Positions 48,901 through 58,864 of a stretch of DNA of 64,000 bases are shown here, piece by piece. The translations under genes and the position numbers were made by a program. The stretch is from Tetranychus cinnabarinus (taxonomy: Eukaryota; Arthropoda; Arachnida; Trombidiformes; Tetranychidae). The stretch spans positions 19,158,001 through 19,222,000 of the forward strand of contig WHVY01000001.1 of assembly GCA_022266195.1 (NCBI GenBank). Reading direction: 5' to 3'. The notes beneath the pieces are model-generated. The model did not search any database. It saw only the letters and a program-made list of their open reading frames with translations, and was not told the origin of the DNA. Positions within the stretch are counted from its first letter, which is position 1. The number at the start of each line of letters is the position of its first letter.

Positions 48901-49074
48901 TAAAGTTTTTTTCTTTCTCTCCTGTAACTGAATAAAAACATTCTGAATATGAGAAGAAATGGCTTAAGAATGGTCGGTTTGTAGGTGTGTTTGGTATCGA
49001 TAAACAGTTTTTTTTCACTCAGGATTAGGTTTGTTTTAAAACGCTTGAAGTATTTTGTTTGTCATTTTGTTTTT
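45986..49074. other. Long intergenic gap with palindrome
   Basis: About 3.1 kb between the FLVCR-type gene and the leucine-rich-repeat gene. Mostly AT-rich with no credible frame. The block at 48190-48560 has a higher GC content than its flanks and ends in a near-perfect palindrome (48505-48548), so it may be an old inserted element. A CT-rich run covers about 48760-48830. Confidence 0.5.
48505..48548. repeat. 44-bp near-perfect palindrome
   Basis: Two 19-base arms, 48505-48523 and 48530-48548, are reverse complements apart from one small indel on each side, around a six-base loop CTATTA. Each arm ends with ACGTCA or TGACGT, half-sites of the CRE motif, next to the loop. The outer part is AGGGATA followed by a C run. 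As RNA or single-stranded DNA it would form a strong hairpin; as duplex it could be a dimeric bZIP-factor site or the end of a mobile element. Confidence 0.75.
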
Positions 49075-50787
49075 TTAATGAAGCTCAGCTTTAGAGAGCA
49101 ATGGTGCTCCACAATCAAGAAAACTAAGTTCATCCAATGAATGAACCAATCGGTTAAGGCAAGATTTGGATAAAAGATGACCATGTCGGAGGATTAAGGA
49201 TCGTAGGTTGCGAAGTGAATTATTTTTGATCAATTCAATCAATTGTTCATCGGTGAGATCGGGGCAGGAGTAAAGTTCAATAGATTCAATGTTGATTGCA
49301 TTGGTTAAAATATAGCCGATTGCTTTAACACCTATATTACGTTGACTACGAGGACGAAGTCGGAGGGATTGAAGGTGCGAAAATGGTCTCCTTAAATTTG
49401 CTTCTTCTTTCTTGGATATGATCAAACCTGGATTAGATTGAGTACAGGATAAGATGGTGAACCATTGGCCCGAAAAATGTCTCAAATTGGGACAATATCG
49501 GGCACAAGTTGAAAGGTCAACAACATCAAACCCTTCTAAATCCAAAGCCTCCAGGTTATCACCAATTTGTTGCAAAATAGGTAGCACTTGTTGAAGGAAT
49601 GAGGCAGGTGAACTCTGTGAATTGTGTAAAGCCAATCGTTTAAGGTACTTTAAATTTGCAATGGAATGTAGAACCATATGAGCGTCAACCTCTAAAACTA
49701 ACTCTTGAAGATTATGTGATAAAGCGACCAATGAGGTGACCGCATTTCGTCCCATTGGATGCGTAACAGTAATTCCTTGTAGCTTTGCCAATATACTTTT
49801 AGTTTTTCTCAATTCATTTACATTGAAATCATTGTATTCATCATCATCAATGTAATTAACATCCATTTCCATCATCCCGTTTTCAATGGCTTCCAAAACA
49901 TCCTCATAGTGGCAGCAATTGAGATAGGCTAAATTTGGAAATAAGGCAACCATTTTGATTATTCCAGCTCTATGAACAGAGGAAGGTAAACAAAGAGCTC
50001 GCAAGGAGTAACGAATCTTGGAGTAAGCTGTTTGCTGTAATTCTTTAGCAACAATGTTGATTTGTTTGTCAGTCAGTGATGGTTGGCATATTTCTAATTT
50101 AACAAGATTTGGACATGCTGAAAAGATAGTGATCAACTCCTCAGGTGAAGAGGTTTGTTGCAATTTAAGGCTTCGCAATTTAATTAAAGTGTTTCCTCTA
50201 AAAATACTTCTCATTGGTCCCTGAACAACTCTAGATTTGTAAATCCAAGTATGTCCACCCAGAGTCAATCTACGAAGATTATAACAGTTTTTAGCCAAAG
50301 TGGAAAGTATCTTTATAATATCGGCTTCTTTAAACTGATTGTAGAAGCACAGTTTCCATAGATCGATTGAATAGCAGCCTCCTCCAGAGAGCAAACTACA
50401 AAGATATTGACCACTAATTGGAATTCTCTCTTGAGCTGCATGATCAATAATGTATTGAACAACATCTATTGGAAAATGTTCATAACTTTCTGATTTGGGT
50501 GCAGATGATATGTTGGATGCAAATGAGGATGGAGATGTTGTGGTGGTAGAGATTGGTGGTGATGATGGTGATGTCGATAATGACGAGTTTGTTGTTGTTT
50601 TTGTTGATGATGATGCTGTAGATGGTGATGAAGTAGTAGCAGAACTAGTAATATTAGTTGTACCAGTAGCAGTAGTTGTTGCTGTTGTTGTTGTTGATGT
50701 TGGTGAAGCAGCAGCAGCTGCTAATGCAGCTAAGCACTTGTATGTTAAACTGTTCATTGACACAGAGGCAATATTGTACTGGAGCAT
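49075..50787 (-). CDS. Leucine-rich-repeat protein, F-box/LRR-like
   Basis: Single exon, 570 residues. After a short start, residues 25-95 are a Thr/Ser/Pro/Ala low-complexity run. A domain near residues 105-165 (FPIDVVQYIIDHAAQ, LLSGGGCYSIDLWKLCFYN) sits where an F-box would be but lacks a clear F-box signature. From about 170 come degenerate cysteine-containing-type LRRs: NLRRLTLGGHTW, LRSLKLQQTS, NLVKLEICQPSLTDKQI, NLQELVLEVDAH, LEALDLEGFDVVDLSTCA, IESIELYSCPDLTDEQLIEL. This is the layout of ubiquitin-ligase substrate receptors of the FBXL kind, but I cannot assign an orthologue. The low-complexity run at the DNA level is a tangle of trinucleotide repeats and is likely to vary between individuals. 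Start is the first ATG of the frame; Met11 is a possible alternative. Confidence 0.72.
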   Translation of the reverse strand: MLQYNIASVSMNSLTYKCLAALAAAAASPTSTTTTATTTATGTTNITSSATTSSPSTASSSTKTTTNSSLSTSPSSPPISTTTTSPSSFASNISSAPKSESYEHFPIDVVQYIIDHAAQERIPISGQYLCSLLSGGGCYSIDLWKLCFYNQFKEADIIKILSTLAKNCYNLRRLTLGGHTWIYKSRVVQGPMRSIFRGNTLIKLRSLKLQQTSSPEELITIFSACPNLVKLEICQPSLTDKQINIVAKELQQTAYSKIRYSLRALCLPSSVHRAGIIKMVALFPNLAYLNCCHYEDVLEAIENGMMEMDVNYIDDDEYNDFNVNELRKTKSILAKLQGITVTHPMGRNAVTSLVALSHNLQELVLEVDAHMVLHSIANLKYLKRLALHNSQSSPASFLQQVLPILQQIGDNLEALDLEGFDVVDLSTCARYCPNLRHFSGQWFTILSCTQSNPGLIISKKEEANLRRPFSHLQSLRLRPRSQRNIGVKAIGYILTNAINIESIELYSCPDLTDEQLIELIKNNSLRNLRSLILRHGHLLSKSCLNRLVHSLDELSFLDCGAPLLSKAELH

Positions 50788-51157
50788 TGTTGGGCTAAAA
50801 GGCTACCTGCGAGACCTCGCAGTGTTTTTAACTTTTCTAAAACTTTAAATGTTTTCAACTTTTCATCAAACAAGCTTTTCTTGGTTTCTCTCTATCCATC
50901 TCTCTATCTTTATCACTCTCTCACTCTCTCAGTCTCCCCCTATCTTCATGTTTCTCCCTTCTGATTATATTCGTGTGAATAGCATTTATATCCAGTAAAA
51001 TTACTGTTAAATAGTCAGGAAATATTTTATTTTTTCACTCATTTTAAGTTTGCAGTTTTTAGCTCATAAAGCATTTGACTTGCTCAGGGAATATTCCTCT
51101 ATTTTAAGGACATTTTACGGTAAATTTGGTTAAAAATTAAACTGTCAATTGTTGAGA

Positions 51158-51208
51158 TGTGAGAATAGACGTATTAAATATGACATCATTATTACGTCTA
51201 TTCTCACA
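51158..51208. repeat. Perfect 16-bp inverted repeat
   Basis: Arms 51158-51173 and 51193-51208 are exact reverse complements (TGTGAGAATAGACGTA) around a 19-base spacer that contains TGACATCA, an AP-1/CRE-like octamer. It lies about 370 bp upstream of the start of the leucine-rich-repeat gene and 10 bp before the MITE-like element. Confidence 0.8.
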
Positions 51209-51218
51209 ATGTCATTTA

Positions 51219-51398
51219 CAGGGTGTTGAAAAAGTTCGTGATGTGGGTTGGACATCGAGATGCGCTTACAATTTGCGGTTTTTTCAAACTCCACTATCTG
51301 TATCAATGAAAACATTGAACCTGAACAATAATAATAAATTTATTACTCAATGCGAAAGATAATTTTCCATAATTAGTAACTTTCTCTGTAACACTCTG
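51219..51398. mobile_element. TA-flanked MITE-like element, Tc1/mariner type
   Basis: A 180-bp block bounded on both sides by TA. Its left end begins CAGGGTGTTG then AAAAAGTT; its right end, read on the other strand, begins CAGAGTGTTACAGAGAAAGTT. The first nine bases differ at one position and the AAAGTT core is shared after a three-base offset. TA target duplication and CAG-starting inverted ends are usual for Tc1/mariner-derived MITEs. It has no coding capacity. Only one copy is visible in this window, so this rests on the ends alone. Confidence 0.45.
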
Positions 51399-51879
51399 TA
51401 TCTTAATCCATGATCTTCATAAGCTGAATAATGTTCTTCAACTTGGTTTCATCTTTCTTGTGCATACATGTGTGTAACATGAAAACAAACAAGTTCAATT
51501 TTTTGCGATCATGAACAAAAACAAGATGATCAGGGTTTGGGTTCATGATAGTTTGAAATGAGATATAAATCGTTGAAATAGATGCGTTAATATTCAACCC
51601 ATAAAATTTGACAAAAATTAATCTAAAACTTAATCTTTACTATCAAATTTTTGATCGTTTCATGAACTTGAAATATCATGAAAAAGCTCATTCCTTTGAA
51701 AAATACAGTAATGTATAATAAATAATGTAGTCTTTGCAGTAATCTTGTCTGTTAAGAATTGTTTCTATTTCATGATTGGTCAGGTGAGACATACACCTGA
51801 AAATCATACTTTGTACATTTATTGACTTGATTGATACAATAGACAGAATTGGAAGTGAAAAGGCTGGTTAGTAAGCTAA

Positions 51880-52686
51880 CTAAGCTTTAAAAACTTTAGG
51901 CCTCATCCCAGCATCTAAGTTGATAGTTGTCATGTTTATAAATGAATTCGTTATGATTTGTTCCACCATGGTAGCATAATGTTCAGGTTTTCCAAGTATT
52001 TTAGGTGATGCTGTGTAATTGATTAAATATTGTTTGGCCCAGTCTGGAAGTGTCGCTAGAACTGGAGTATCAAAGTAACCTACTGAAATTGTAACACATC
52101 TTATTCGTTTTGGTGCGATTTCTCGAGCCAAAGGATTAGTTAAACTATCAATGGCTCCAGCTGATGCAGCATAAGTGGTTTGACCGATTTGTCCATCTTG
52201 TCCGGCTATTCCTGAAGTATTAATGATGATTCCTCGCGTTCCTGTTACTGGGTCAAGTGGGTTTCTAGAAAGATGTGATAAAGCCAACCGACATACATTA
52301 TATGTCCCAATCACGTTAATATCCAATGTTGTTTGGAAATCAATCAGCTTCTGAGGAACACCAGTTTTGTAATTGAACAATCTAAAAGCAACAGAAACAG
52401 CAGCACAGTTGATTACCGCATCTATCTTGCCAAATTTATTTTTACAATCAGCGAGAGCTAAAGTAACTGAGTCAGAATCACGAATATCACCTCGCTTAAA
52501 ACCAATTTTATTTTCAAAATTTTGTTTATCGGCCTCAGGAAAAGCTTGAAGATCATAAGAGTAGCAACCAGCAGCTCCTTTAGATAAAAGATGAAGCATT
52601 GTAGCCTTTCCTAAGCCAGACGATGCTCCTGTGATGAAGGCAACCATACCTTTTAAAGAAGATGCCATTTCAATGTTATTTAACAA
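51880..52686 (-). CDS. HSD17B10-like SDR protein, catalytic residues lost
   Basis: Short-chain dehydrogenase/reductase closest to HSD17B10 (3-hydroxyacyl-CoA dehydrogenase type 2, Drosophila scully), a mitochondrial enzyme of isoleucine breakdown and a subunit (MRPP2) of mitochondrial RNase P. Single exon, 268 residues. The cofactor motif TGASSGLG is intact at residues 19-26, and the specific stretches KFGKIDAVINCA, LIDFQTTLDINVIGTYNV and GIIINTSG align with HSD17B10. Of the catalytic set, Asn124 and Tyr172 remain, but the lysine four residues after the tyrosine is Ala176 (YAASA instead of YxxxK) and the catalytic serine position is Gly159, with a Ser at 158. The NAG and PG motifs read NCAA and SVG. 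Oxidoreductase activity is therefore unlikely; a structural role or decay are the alternatives. Met7 may be the true start. Confidence 0.88.
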   Translation of the reverse strand: MLNNIEMASSLKGMVAFITGASSGLGKATMLHLLSKGAAGCYSYDLQAFPEADKQNFENKIGFKRGDIRDSDSVTLALADCKNKFGKIDAVINCAAVSVAFRLFNYKTGVPQKLIDFQTTLDINVIGTYNVCRLALSHLSRNPLDPVTGTRGIIINTSGIAGQDGQIGQTTYAASAGAIDSLTNPLAREIAPKRIRCVTISVGYFDTPVLATLPDWAKQYLINYTASPKILGKPEHYATMVEQIITNSFINMTTINLDAGMRPKVFKA

Positions 52687-53205
52687 TCACGAAAACATCA
52701 AATTAAATTAAATAATTCCAATGTAACATGTTGACAAAACTTGAAAAATGATACGAGAACACATGAGAGTCACGTGGTGACATGAGCATAAACTCATGAT
52801 TTTTAGCTAACTTTTCAACAGACTTTCATTTGTTATGCTATGTTCAATTAATGCGATGTGCGATAGCACAATGTGATTAATTGGACGTTACCCCAAGAGT
52901 AATAGCTATACACTTTGTGTTACCCTCAGTTTTATAGCAACACAACTCTATTAGTTTTAACGTAAAACATTAAATGCTCTAATATTTCATTAACACATTA
53001 GACCTGCATATTAGATACAATTTTTGCTTGTGAAATAATCTGGATAACAATTTGGATGAGATTTTAAAGGTGAGATTTACTTTTGTAATGATCATATATA
53101 TAGATGGATTAACTGAGAATAAAATAACAATTTTCACAAATAGAATAGCTTTTGTTCAATACAAAAAAAGAAGTTTACATTATTACAATGAGAGTTCCAA
53201 TCACA
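52687..53205. other. Intergenic gap, no gene seen
   Basis: About 520 bp between the HSD17B10-like start and the JTB stop, both on the minus strand. AT-rich; it holds the HSD17B10-like promoter and the JTB 3' UTR. Confidence 0.5.
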
Positions 53206-53691
53206 TTAAACTCCACAGTCAATTTTATTTTGCATCCTTTCTGTCATACGTCTTTCCAAATACTTAATCCTCGATTTAACGCTTAAGGCACCCAATAGCG
53301 ACATGGAAAGCATAATTAACAGGAAAATCCAAAATTTCTTGGCGGTACTTGGTGCACAGCTGATGTAAACTTTGCCTGTTTTACTACAATTAACCAACTT
53401 TTTAAAGCCTGTCTGTTCACAAATAGGTAAATGTTTAGCTGCCTTTTCAAAGTCAGTACATGGTCCACAATCCTCTACCACAGAGTAATCTTCAAATAAC
53501 CAACAATATTCTGTAGAATTACCAATTAAACTGGCAAAAGATGAATCACCTTTGGAAACAGGTAATCTTTGGGGTAATGGTTTCAGTTCACTTTCGGTTA
53601 AAATGCCTTCCAGAATCACAATCAGGATACACATAATAATCAATATGATGACCCCAACGATCATTTTCCGTGAACTCAATAATTCAATCAT
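53206..53691 (-). CDS. JTB: JTB-like type I membrane protein
   Basis: Orthologue of JTB (jumping translocation breakpoint protein), a small membrane protein linked in vertebrates to cytokinesis and mitochondrial behaviour. Single exon, 161 residues (human 146). An N-terminal hydrophobic stretch (residues 10-28) acts as signal or anchor. The cysteine-rich lumenal domain has the JTB pattern: YCWLFEDYSVVEDCGPC, then CEQTGFKKLVNCS and SCAPS (human CWLVEEFVVAEECSPC, CGPTGYVEKITCS, SCRSA). A C-terminal transmembrane segment (about 121-140) is followed by a basic tail, LERRMTERMQNKI. Six cysteines line up with the human ones. The ATG at 53691 is the first in frame. Confidence 0.9.
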   Translation of the reverse strand: MIELLSSRKMIVGVIILIIMCILIVILEGILTESELKPLPQRLPVSKGDSSFASLIGNSTEYCWLFEDYSVVEDCGPCTDFEKAAKHLPICEQTGFKKLVNCSKTGKVYISCAPSTAKKFWIFLLIMLSMSLLGALSVKSRIKYLERRMTERMQNKIDCGV

Positions 53692-54679
53692 TGTCCTAGA
53701 AGATGTAAACTGTCAAAATATATAAACAGAAATCAATTTTGACTCATCTTTTAAAAATAACAAAATTAAAAAAACAACACATCATGAACATCTTTATGCT
53801 TTTGTCTGGGGGAGTGGTTACCAAGGGTTAGGGAAAAATGAACCAAATTCAAATTTGCTAATCTTTTAAACTAATCATATTTTTCAATTGTTTAATATTA
53901 TGTCCTTTACAATACCAAATCTCACGAAAATGTCGTGGCCAAGACTTTAAAGAACTATCAATCAATGATTGAGGCACTTTACGCCAGGTAAATCTAATTC
54001 GTTTTTTAACACACGTAGAAACTAAGGGTTTATCTGATCATCAATGCGTTTCATGCAGTACCAGATTTTCTCGTTTTTTTGGGTTCTTTACTGGTTGAGT
54101 CTACTTAGAAGAAGTCAGTTTCAGCACTTTCACGAGCTAAGTAGATCATTTTTATCGCTGTTATAAATTTATTCCAACCTTTTCGATAAGTATCGGTGTA
54201 GAGGCCAACTTCGCTGCGGCTTTGATACAATGAATGGGCATTCAAAATATTCCGTTTTTTGCATTTTAAATCTTGAAACTTTAAATTGTTTTTCATAGCT
54301 AGTTCATCACACTAAATGCGTGTTAGTTAAATCTTGACCTCTGCCGAAATACATTATCTACTGCACATTAAAAGCTGGAATCAAACCCAATGTTGACAAG
54401 GGAAGAGGTTGAAGATAATTAGAATGTCCGTTAAAGGATTTTTGAGATTCATAAATAAAAAGAAAGAATTTTCAATTTTCAATTCACAAAATTGATCACG
54501 ATTTAATTTTAAAATATAAAGCAAAAATATGTTACGCATTATATTTAAAGTCAGTCACACAAGACAACTTAAATCAATACTGGTAGATAATTACAAAATT
54601 GGTAAAAAATTACAAATTTAACAACGTTTTAATAGAATGCTCGTCGGGCAAATGTAACAAATCCATGAATACAAATGAA
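53692..54679. other. Intergenic with transposase relic
   Basis: Between JTB and the LDLa receptor gene, both minus. It contains a decayed Tc1-like transposase end at 53858-54024 and, upstream of it on the same strand, a 63-codon frame (54105-54296) of unknown origin that may belong to the same insertion. Confidence 0.45.
53858..54024 (-). pseudogene. Tc1-like transposase C-terminal relic
   Basis: A minus-strand stretch reads RIRFTWRKVPQSLIDSSLKS then WPRHFREIWYCKGHNIK before a stop. This follows the C-terminal pattern of Tc1-family transposases: W, two residues, IP, a hydrophobic helix, S-x-P-R-R, a helix, then a Gly-rich K-G-G-H. The DDE core and the usual NPIE-x-x-W stretch cannot be read upstream, where frames break. 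It is a dead fragment. The match is from memory and short. Confidence 0.4.
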
Positions 54680-55889
54680 TTAGACTTTAGTATTGCCAAG
54701 ACTGTTCTTTTTAGCATCGTTTCCTTGATCTTGAACAACAGGTAAATCCATACTTTCTTTCTTATGGGCATACCAAATTAAGCCAACCACAATTATCAAC
54801 ATAATGAAAATTCCAAGAACAATGAAAAAAATCTCATGAGCTTCTAATGCTGAAAAGAAAGATAAATGATGATGTTAATTACTATTGGTCGACTCATCGT
54901 GAAAACAAGACTTACCACAATCATGTTCATCAAATCCATCAGCACAATTAGAGATACCATCACAATGAAGGGATTGTCTTATACATTGTCCAGATCCACA
55001 ATCAAAATAAAATGCATCTGGACAGTGACCGAGTTCAGGAACATCTAGATAATGGAAGTAATGATAATATTTCTGTCAGGTACAAAAAAAGCAATAACAG
55101 TAGGATAGTAAGTTATTAAAACTCAGGCCAAATACTTACGAATGAAAGAAGTTACCAAAAATTTAAAGAGCAATTGATTCCAATCTGATTGATTTGAATT
55201 GAGTTGAAATTCAAATAACACAACAGTTTTTTCATCTCCGGGTAAACTATTCAAAGTCACTGATTTAACTCGATGATTATCAAAAGAGTCAAAGTGGACG
55301 GAATCATCCAAATCGTAAATAATATTAGCAACACTGGCAGATAAATGCAATTGATAGATTACAATCTTTCCAGCAAATCGGGTCAAATCTAGTGAAACTG
55401 GATGAAGGATAAGACCCTGACCAGGCGGTGACTGGACAACTATCACACATGTTTGTGTTGGTTTAATTAAAGATCCATTTTTGCTCGGCCATTCAAAATA
55501 TGCAGCTGATCCACCTTCAGTGTTTGTTAAATTTATCGGTTTTGGGTTATCTGGTGGAGTACACTTTTCCAAGATGTAATCTAAATGAAAATATGAAAAT
55601 CAAAACAAAATTAAAGCAACAATTTTAAAACCCATTGATTAATTGGGTATTTTTCAATGATTGAACTCAAACTGTGAGATATTTAAACTGATTGTGACTC
55701 AGGGATACCTTTTGATTCATCATTTGAGCTTGTTGACACAATCAAAGAAGATAATTAATTGTTAAAATACTTACATTCGGGATAATAAAGTCTTGATGAG
55801 ACAATTTGGTTAACTGAGATGAGAGAAAATATAAAATAATAAACAGAAATCAGGTTAACGGTTAACATTTCGTACACTATGTTGGACAT
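54680..55889 (-). CDS. CUB-like / LDLa single-pass receptor
   Basis: Not assignable to a named gene. Four exons: 55775-55889, 55140-55580, 54916-55044, 54680-54849, all in phase 1; 855 nt, 284 residues. Parts in order: a signal peptide (hydrophobic core NLISVYYFIFSLISV); a beta-rich extracellular domain of about 145 residues starting at CTPPDNPKP that resembles a CUB-like fold but has few cysteines; one complete LDL-receptor class A module encoded by its own exon, with six cysteines and the calcium-binding end CDGISNCADGFDEHDC; a transmembrane segment (FFIVLGIFIMLIIVVGLIW); and a 34-residue cytoplasmic tail without an NPxY motif. One LDLa module next to a membrane anchor is typical of endocytic or ligand-presenting co-receptors. 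Ligand unknown. Confidence 0.85.
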
Positions 55890-56918
55890 CAACTAATGGG
55901 TAGACATCCAGCAAACTGTAAAATTGTAGACAATTTTGTGATGATACATTTGATCTTCTCCCTAATGTTGATATATTATTGCAGATGATGTGGTAACTGT
56001 TCCAGTTTATTTATGGTTTAGATTGTTACTTGATTGTCCTTAAACCAGAGTAATCATTTCAGAACATCGGACACTATTAATAATGACAATCATCAGTGTC
56101 AGTCAACTAGAGACTAGATGAAATGTAGAGTAAACTTGGAATGTGATTTGATTCAAGGATTTATACTTGATAATTTATTTCAAGTATTCATTCTTATTAT
56201 GCACAATACAATTCATTTGTGAAATAATTGAATCATTATGCGAATATTTAATTTTGATAAACAAATCAAAAATTTATTATCTAAAACTGTATGCCAAAAC
56301 GATAATGTTAATAGACTTAATCATTTGATAATGATAGCGCTCAATGGGTATTATTAATTGATACAAATAATTTCAATAGCTATTTATTAATCATCATTCA
56401 ATCAACCGTTGGGAATATTTACATCTTTAATCAACTTTCAGTTGTCATAATTACCAATGCGATACTTAATTAGATATGGTAAAGATGAAAATTGGTTGAC
56501 AGATTTTAAAAAGGTAAACTCATTTTTCAAAGCAGTCACAGAAACCTGCCTGTAATTGTTATTTAAAAATAAATTGTTTCGATATAATTGAGACTGTTAA
56601 ATATGCAAAGAGTTAATAAAATGAATAATAACTTATGGAAAATAAATTGCAGAAAAATGACAGCAATTTAGACTAAATTTTGAGACAGTCCCTAAACTCG
56701 TCTTGTTTACACTTTTACGTACGATTTAAACTTTTAATGAAAAAATAGTCTAATTTTTAATTTGCGATTTCGTTTAATCTCGAGCTTAAAATGTAAAAGT
56801 TGTTAAAAATAAGTTATTTCAAGTTAGTCTGAATTACTGGCTGGTTTGTGTACTTTTACAAGGACGGAAAGGATTTACCCATATTTACAGTGACAAGTCT
56901 AAATCAAAATAAATCCTC
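55890..56918. other. Divergent intergenic gap
   Basis: About 1 kb between the LDLa receptor start (minus) and the NUDT16-like start (plus). AT-rich, no frame or RNA gene seen; should hold both promoters. Confidence 0.5.
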
Positions 56919-57781
56919 ATGTTACTCGCAACTTTTTTTCCCAAGTTGATTGGTTTCCGTGCTTGTATACCCCGCACATTATCTGCGACTTTATCTTCAT
57001 CCTCTTCTGATTCTACCACATCGCTCAATGAGACGTCACTTCGATCTTTAACATTAGATGAAGCCTTGAAATTAACTGACCCATCGCGTAATGTTCATGC
57101 TGCCCACTGCCTACTATACTATAAAACAGTTGATGATGATGTAGAAGGCATGTTTGGTTTGTGTCAGGTTCGATTTGATGGTCAACTGGGCTTTCCTGGT
57201 GGGATTATTGAACCGGAAGAATTGGATTCTGTTAGTGCTATTGTCGCTGGATTACAAAGAGAGCTGAAAGAGGAGATTAATTTTGCAGTCAAAGCAAGTG
57301 AATCCGACCCAGATGGTAGCGATGGATTCTCGCACGTTTCAACATACATTGATGACTCTTTGAACCAACCCGGCACATCATCTCCTCGTGTCAACATTTA
57401 TCATTTTTTTATGAAGCAAATCAGTGAACAAGAATTTAAACACTGTGAAGTAACACATTCTCAATCAATTCATTTTCCATCTGAATCGTTGGGTATTTTT
57501 CGTATACCCTTGATTGATCCATCTAATTGCCGAGATAAGACAATTTTCAGATATTACAAGAAGAGAGGAAGTTTTCTTGTTAATTTTTTTAAACATTATT
57601 TTGCAGGTAAATCTATCAAATTATATATTATAAAATTCAACGCACCTGATTAATTTATCCATTTATTTTCATGCATCTAGGAATAGGCAAAAATCAACTT
57701 TATGATTCACTGGTTTATCTTGATTGTTTAACACCAGATTATTTGGCACAATTGGAGCCATATATCCGAAAGTGCATCTAA
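56919..57781 (+). CDS. NUDT16: NUDT16-like Nudix hydrolase
   Basis: Nudix hydrolase of the NUDT16 group (U8 snoRNA decapping enzyme, also active on inosine diphosphates and other nucleotides). Two exons, 56919-57606 and 57681-57781, phase 1; 262 residues (human 195). The family core matches: AHCLLYY, VRFDGQLGFPGGIIEPEE, and the Nudix box end GLQRELKEEI with the metal-binding glutamates; SPRVNIYHFFMKQISEQEF matches the following helix and strand. The first 45 residues are Ser/Thr-rich with Arg and Lys and no early acids (MLLATFFPKLIGFRACIPRT), so a mitochondrial presequence is possible, which would be unusual for NUDT16. An inserted acidic loop (about residues 127-145) lengthens the protein. 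Confidence 0.85.
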
Positions 57782-58864
57782 CGGCGAGCTTACTAATTTT
57801 GGTCTTCTATTCATATCAATCAAAATTGAAGCCTACCATTTTCCAATTCTCATGAAAGTGGTCAATATTACCAATATCAAAGAATCGTCCTTAAATATTG
57901 TCCATGTGTCAACCTTTATGTTTCCTATTAACTATTTTATTTCATTATTTATACAGGAGCTCGTTGCCATTAATGTAATCATATGTAATTTATTTTCCAT
58001 AAATTATTATTCACATTATTAATTCTGTGCACCTTCAACAGTCTAAATCATAACCAAACTAATTTTATTTTTAAACAACAACTACATCAGCTCATCTATT
58101 CAACATTCTGTAATACAAAGAATGCATTTCAAGTGAAGTGATATACGAATCTTTTCATCGAGTTTGTTACCCTTTTTAATTTTAATCGGTGCATTTAATC
58201 TTATATTGATTGAATAACAACAATAATCAGTAACTTATCTAATTGGGTTACCTTATTGATATAATCTTGTTTGCATTTCAATATTTTTGCTCAACTTTTC
58301 ACCACTTTCATGCTGATTTTACTTTGTCACTGCAAATTTTTTAGATCTGACAAGAATTGTGAGGTAGAATTGAAATCTGTGTCACTGTTAAAAAGGTCCT
58401 TTTTCATTGTGCCCACAAATGTTTCAACTAATTAAATTCTGTTGAATAAGGTGGTACAACCAGAATGAATCCATTTAAGGGAATTAGATGCCAATTGAAA
58501 CTGTGACGAACTCAATGGAAGCATCTGTATTTTTGGACAAAGACGATCAAAATCAAATTGTCAAATATAGAGAAAAGCCGGTGAACTAAATCCATATACG
58601 AATCCATGTACATAATGTATTAAGAAATCAGATAGTTTTTGAAACTGATGAAATATATTTACTTCTTTATTCACAAAATCATTTTAATTAGAGAAAATTT
58701 AGCAAAATTTGGAACGATGGAACCAGCTTCTGCTGTTCCTTTCAAATATTTACAGTTTAGTTTCAAGTTAGTAACTTTAGGAGTGAAAATTTTTTAGTAG
58801 ATTGAGTCTAATTGTTGAAGAATACACCATAACAACACAATTGACTTTTTGATAGTGGAGTTAA
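57782..58864. other. Convergent intergenic gap
   Basis: Holds the 3' ends of the NUDT16-like gene (plus) and hedgehog acyltransferase (minus). AT-rich, no credible frame or structured RNA seen. Confidence 0.5.

Larger units (their letters stand above)
50788..51879. other. Intergenic with hairpin and MITE-like element
   Basis: Upstream side of the leucine-rich-repeat gene (minus) and downstream side of the HSD17B10-like gene (minus). It holds a CT-rich leader-like stretch (50880-50950), the inverted repeat at 51158-51208 and a TA-flanked MITE-like element at 51219-51398. A 64-codon minus frame at 51403-51597 has no support. Confidence 0.5.

Noticed and set aside
50495..50848. 117-codon plus-strand frame rich in Val and Asp
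   Set aside because: It is the reverse of the Thr/Ser/Ala low-complexity run of the leucine-rich-repeat gene.
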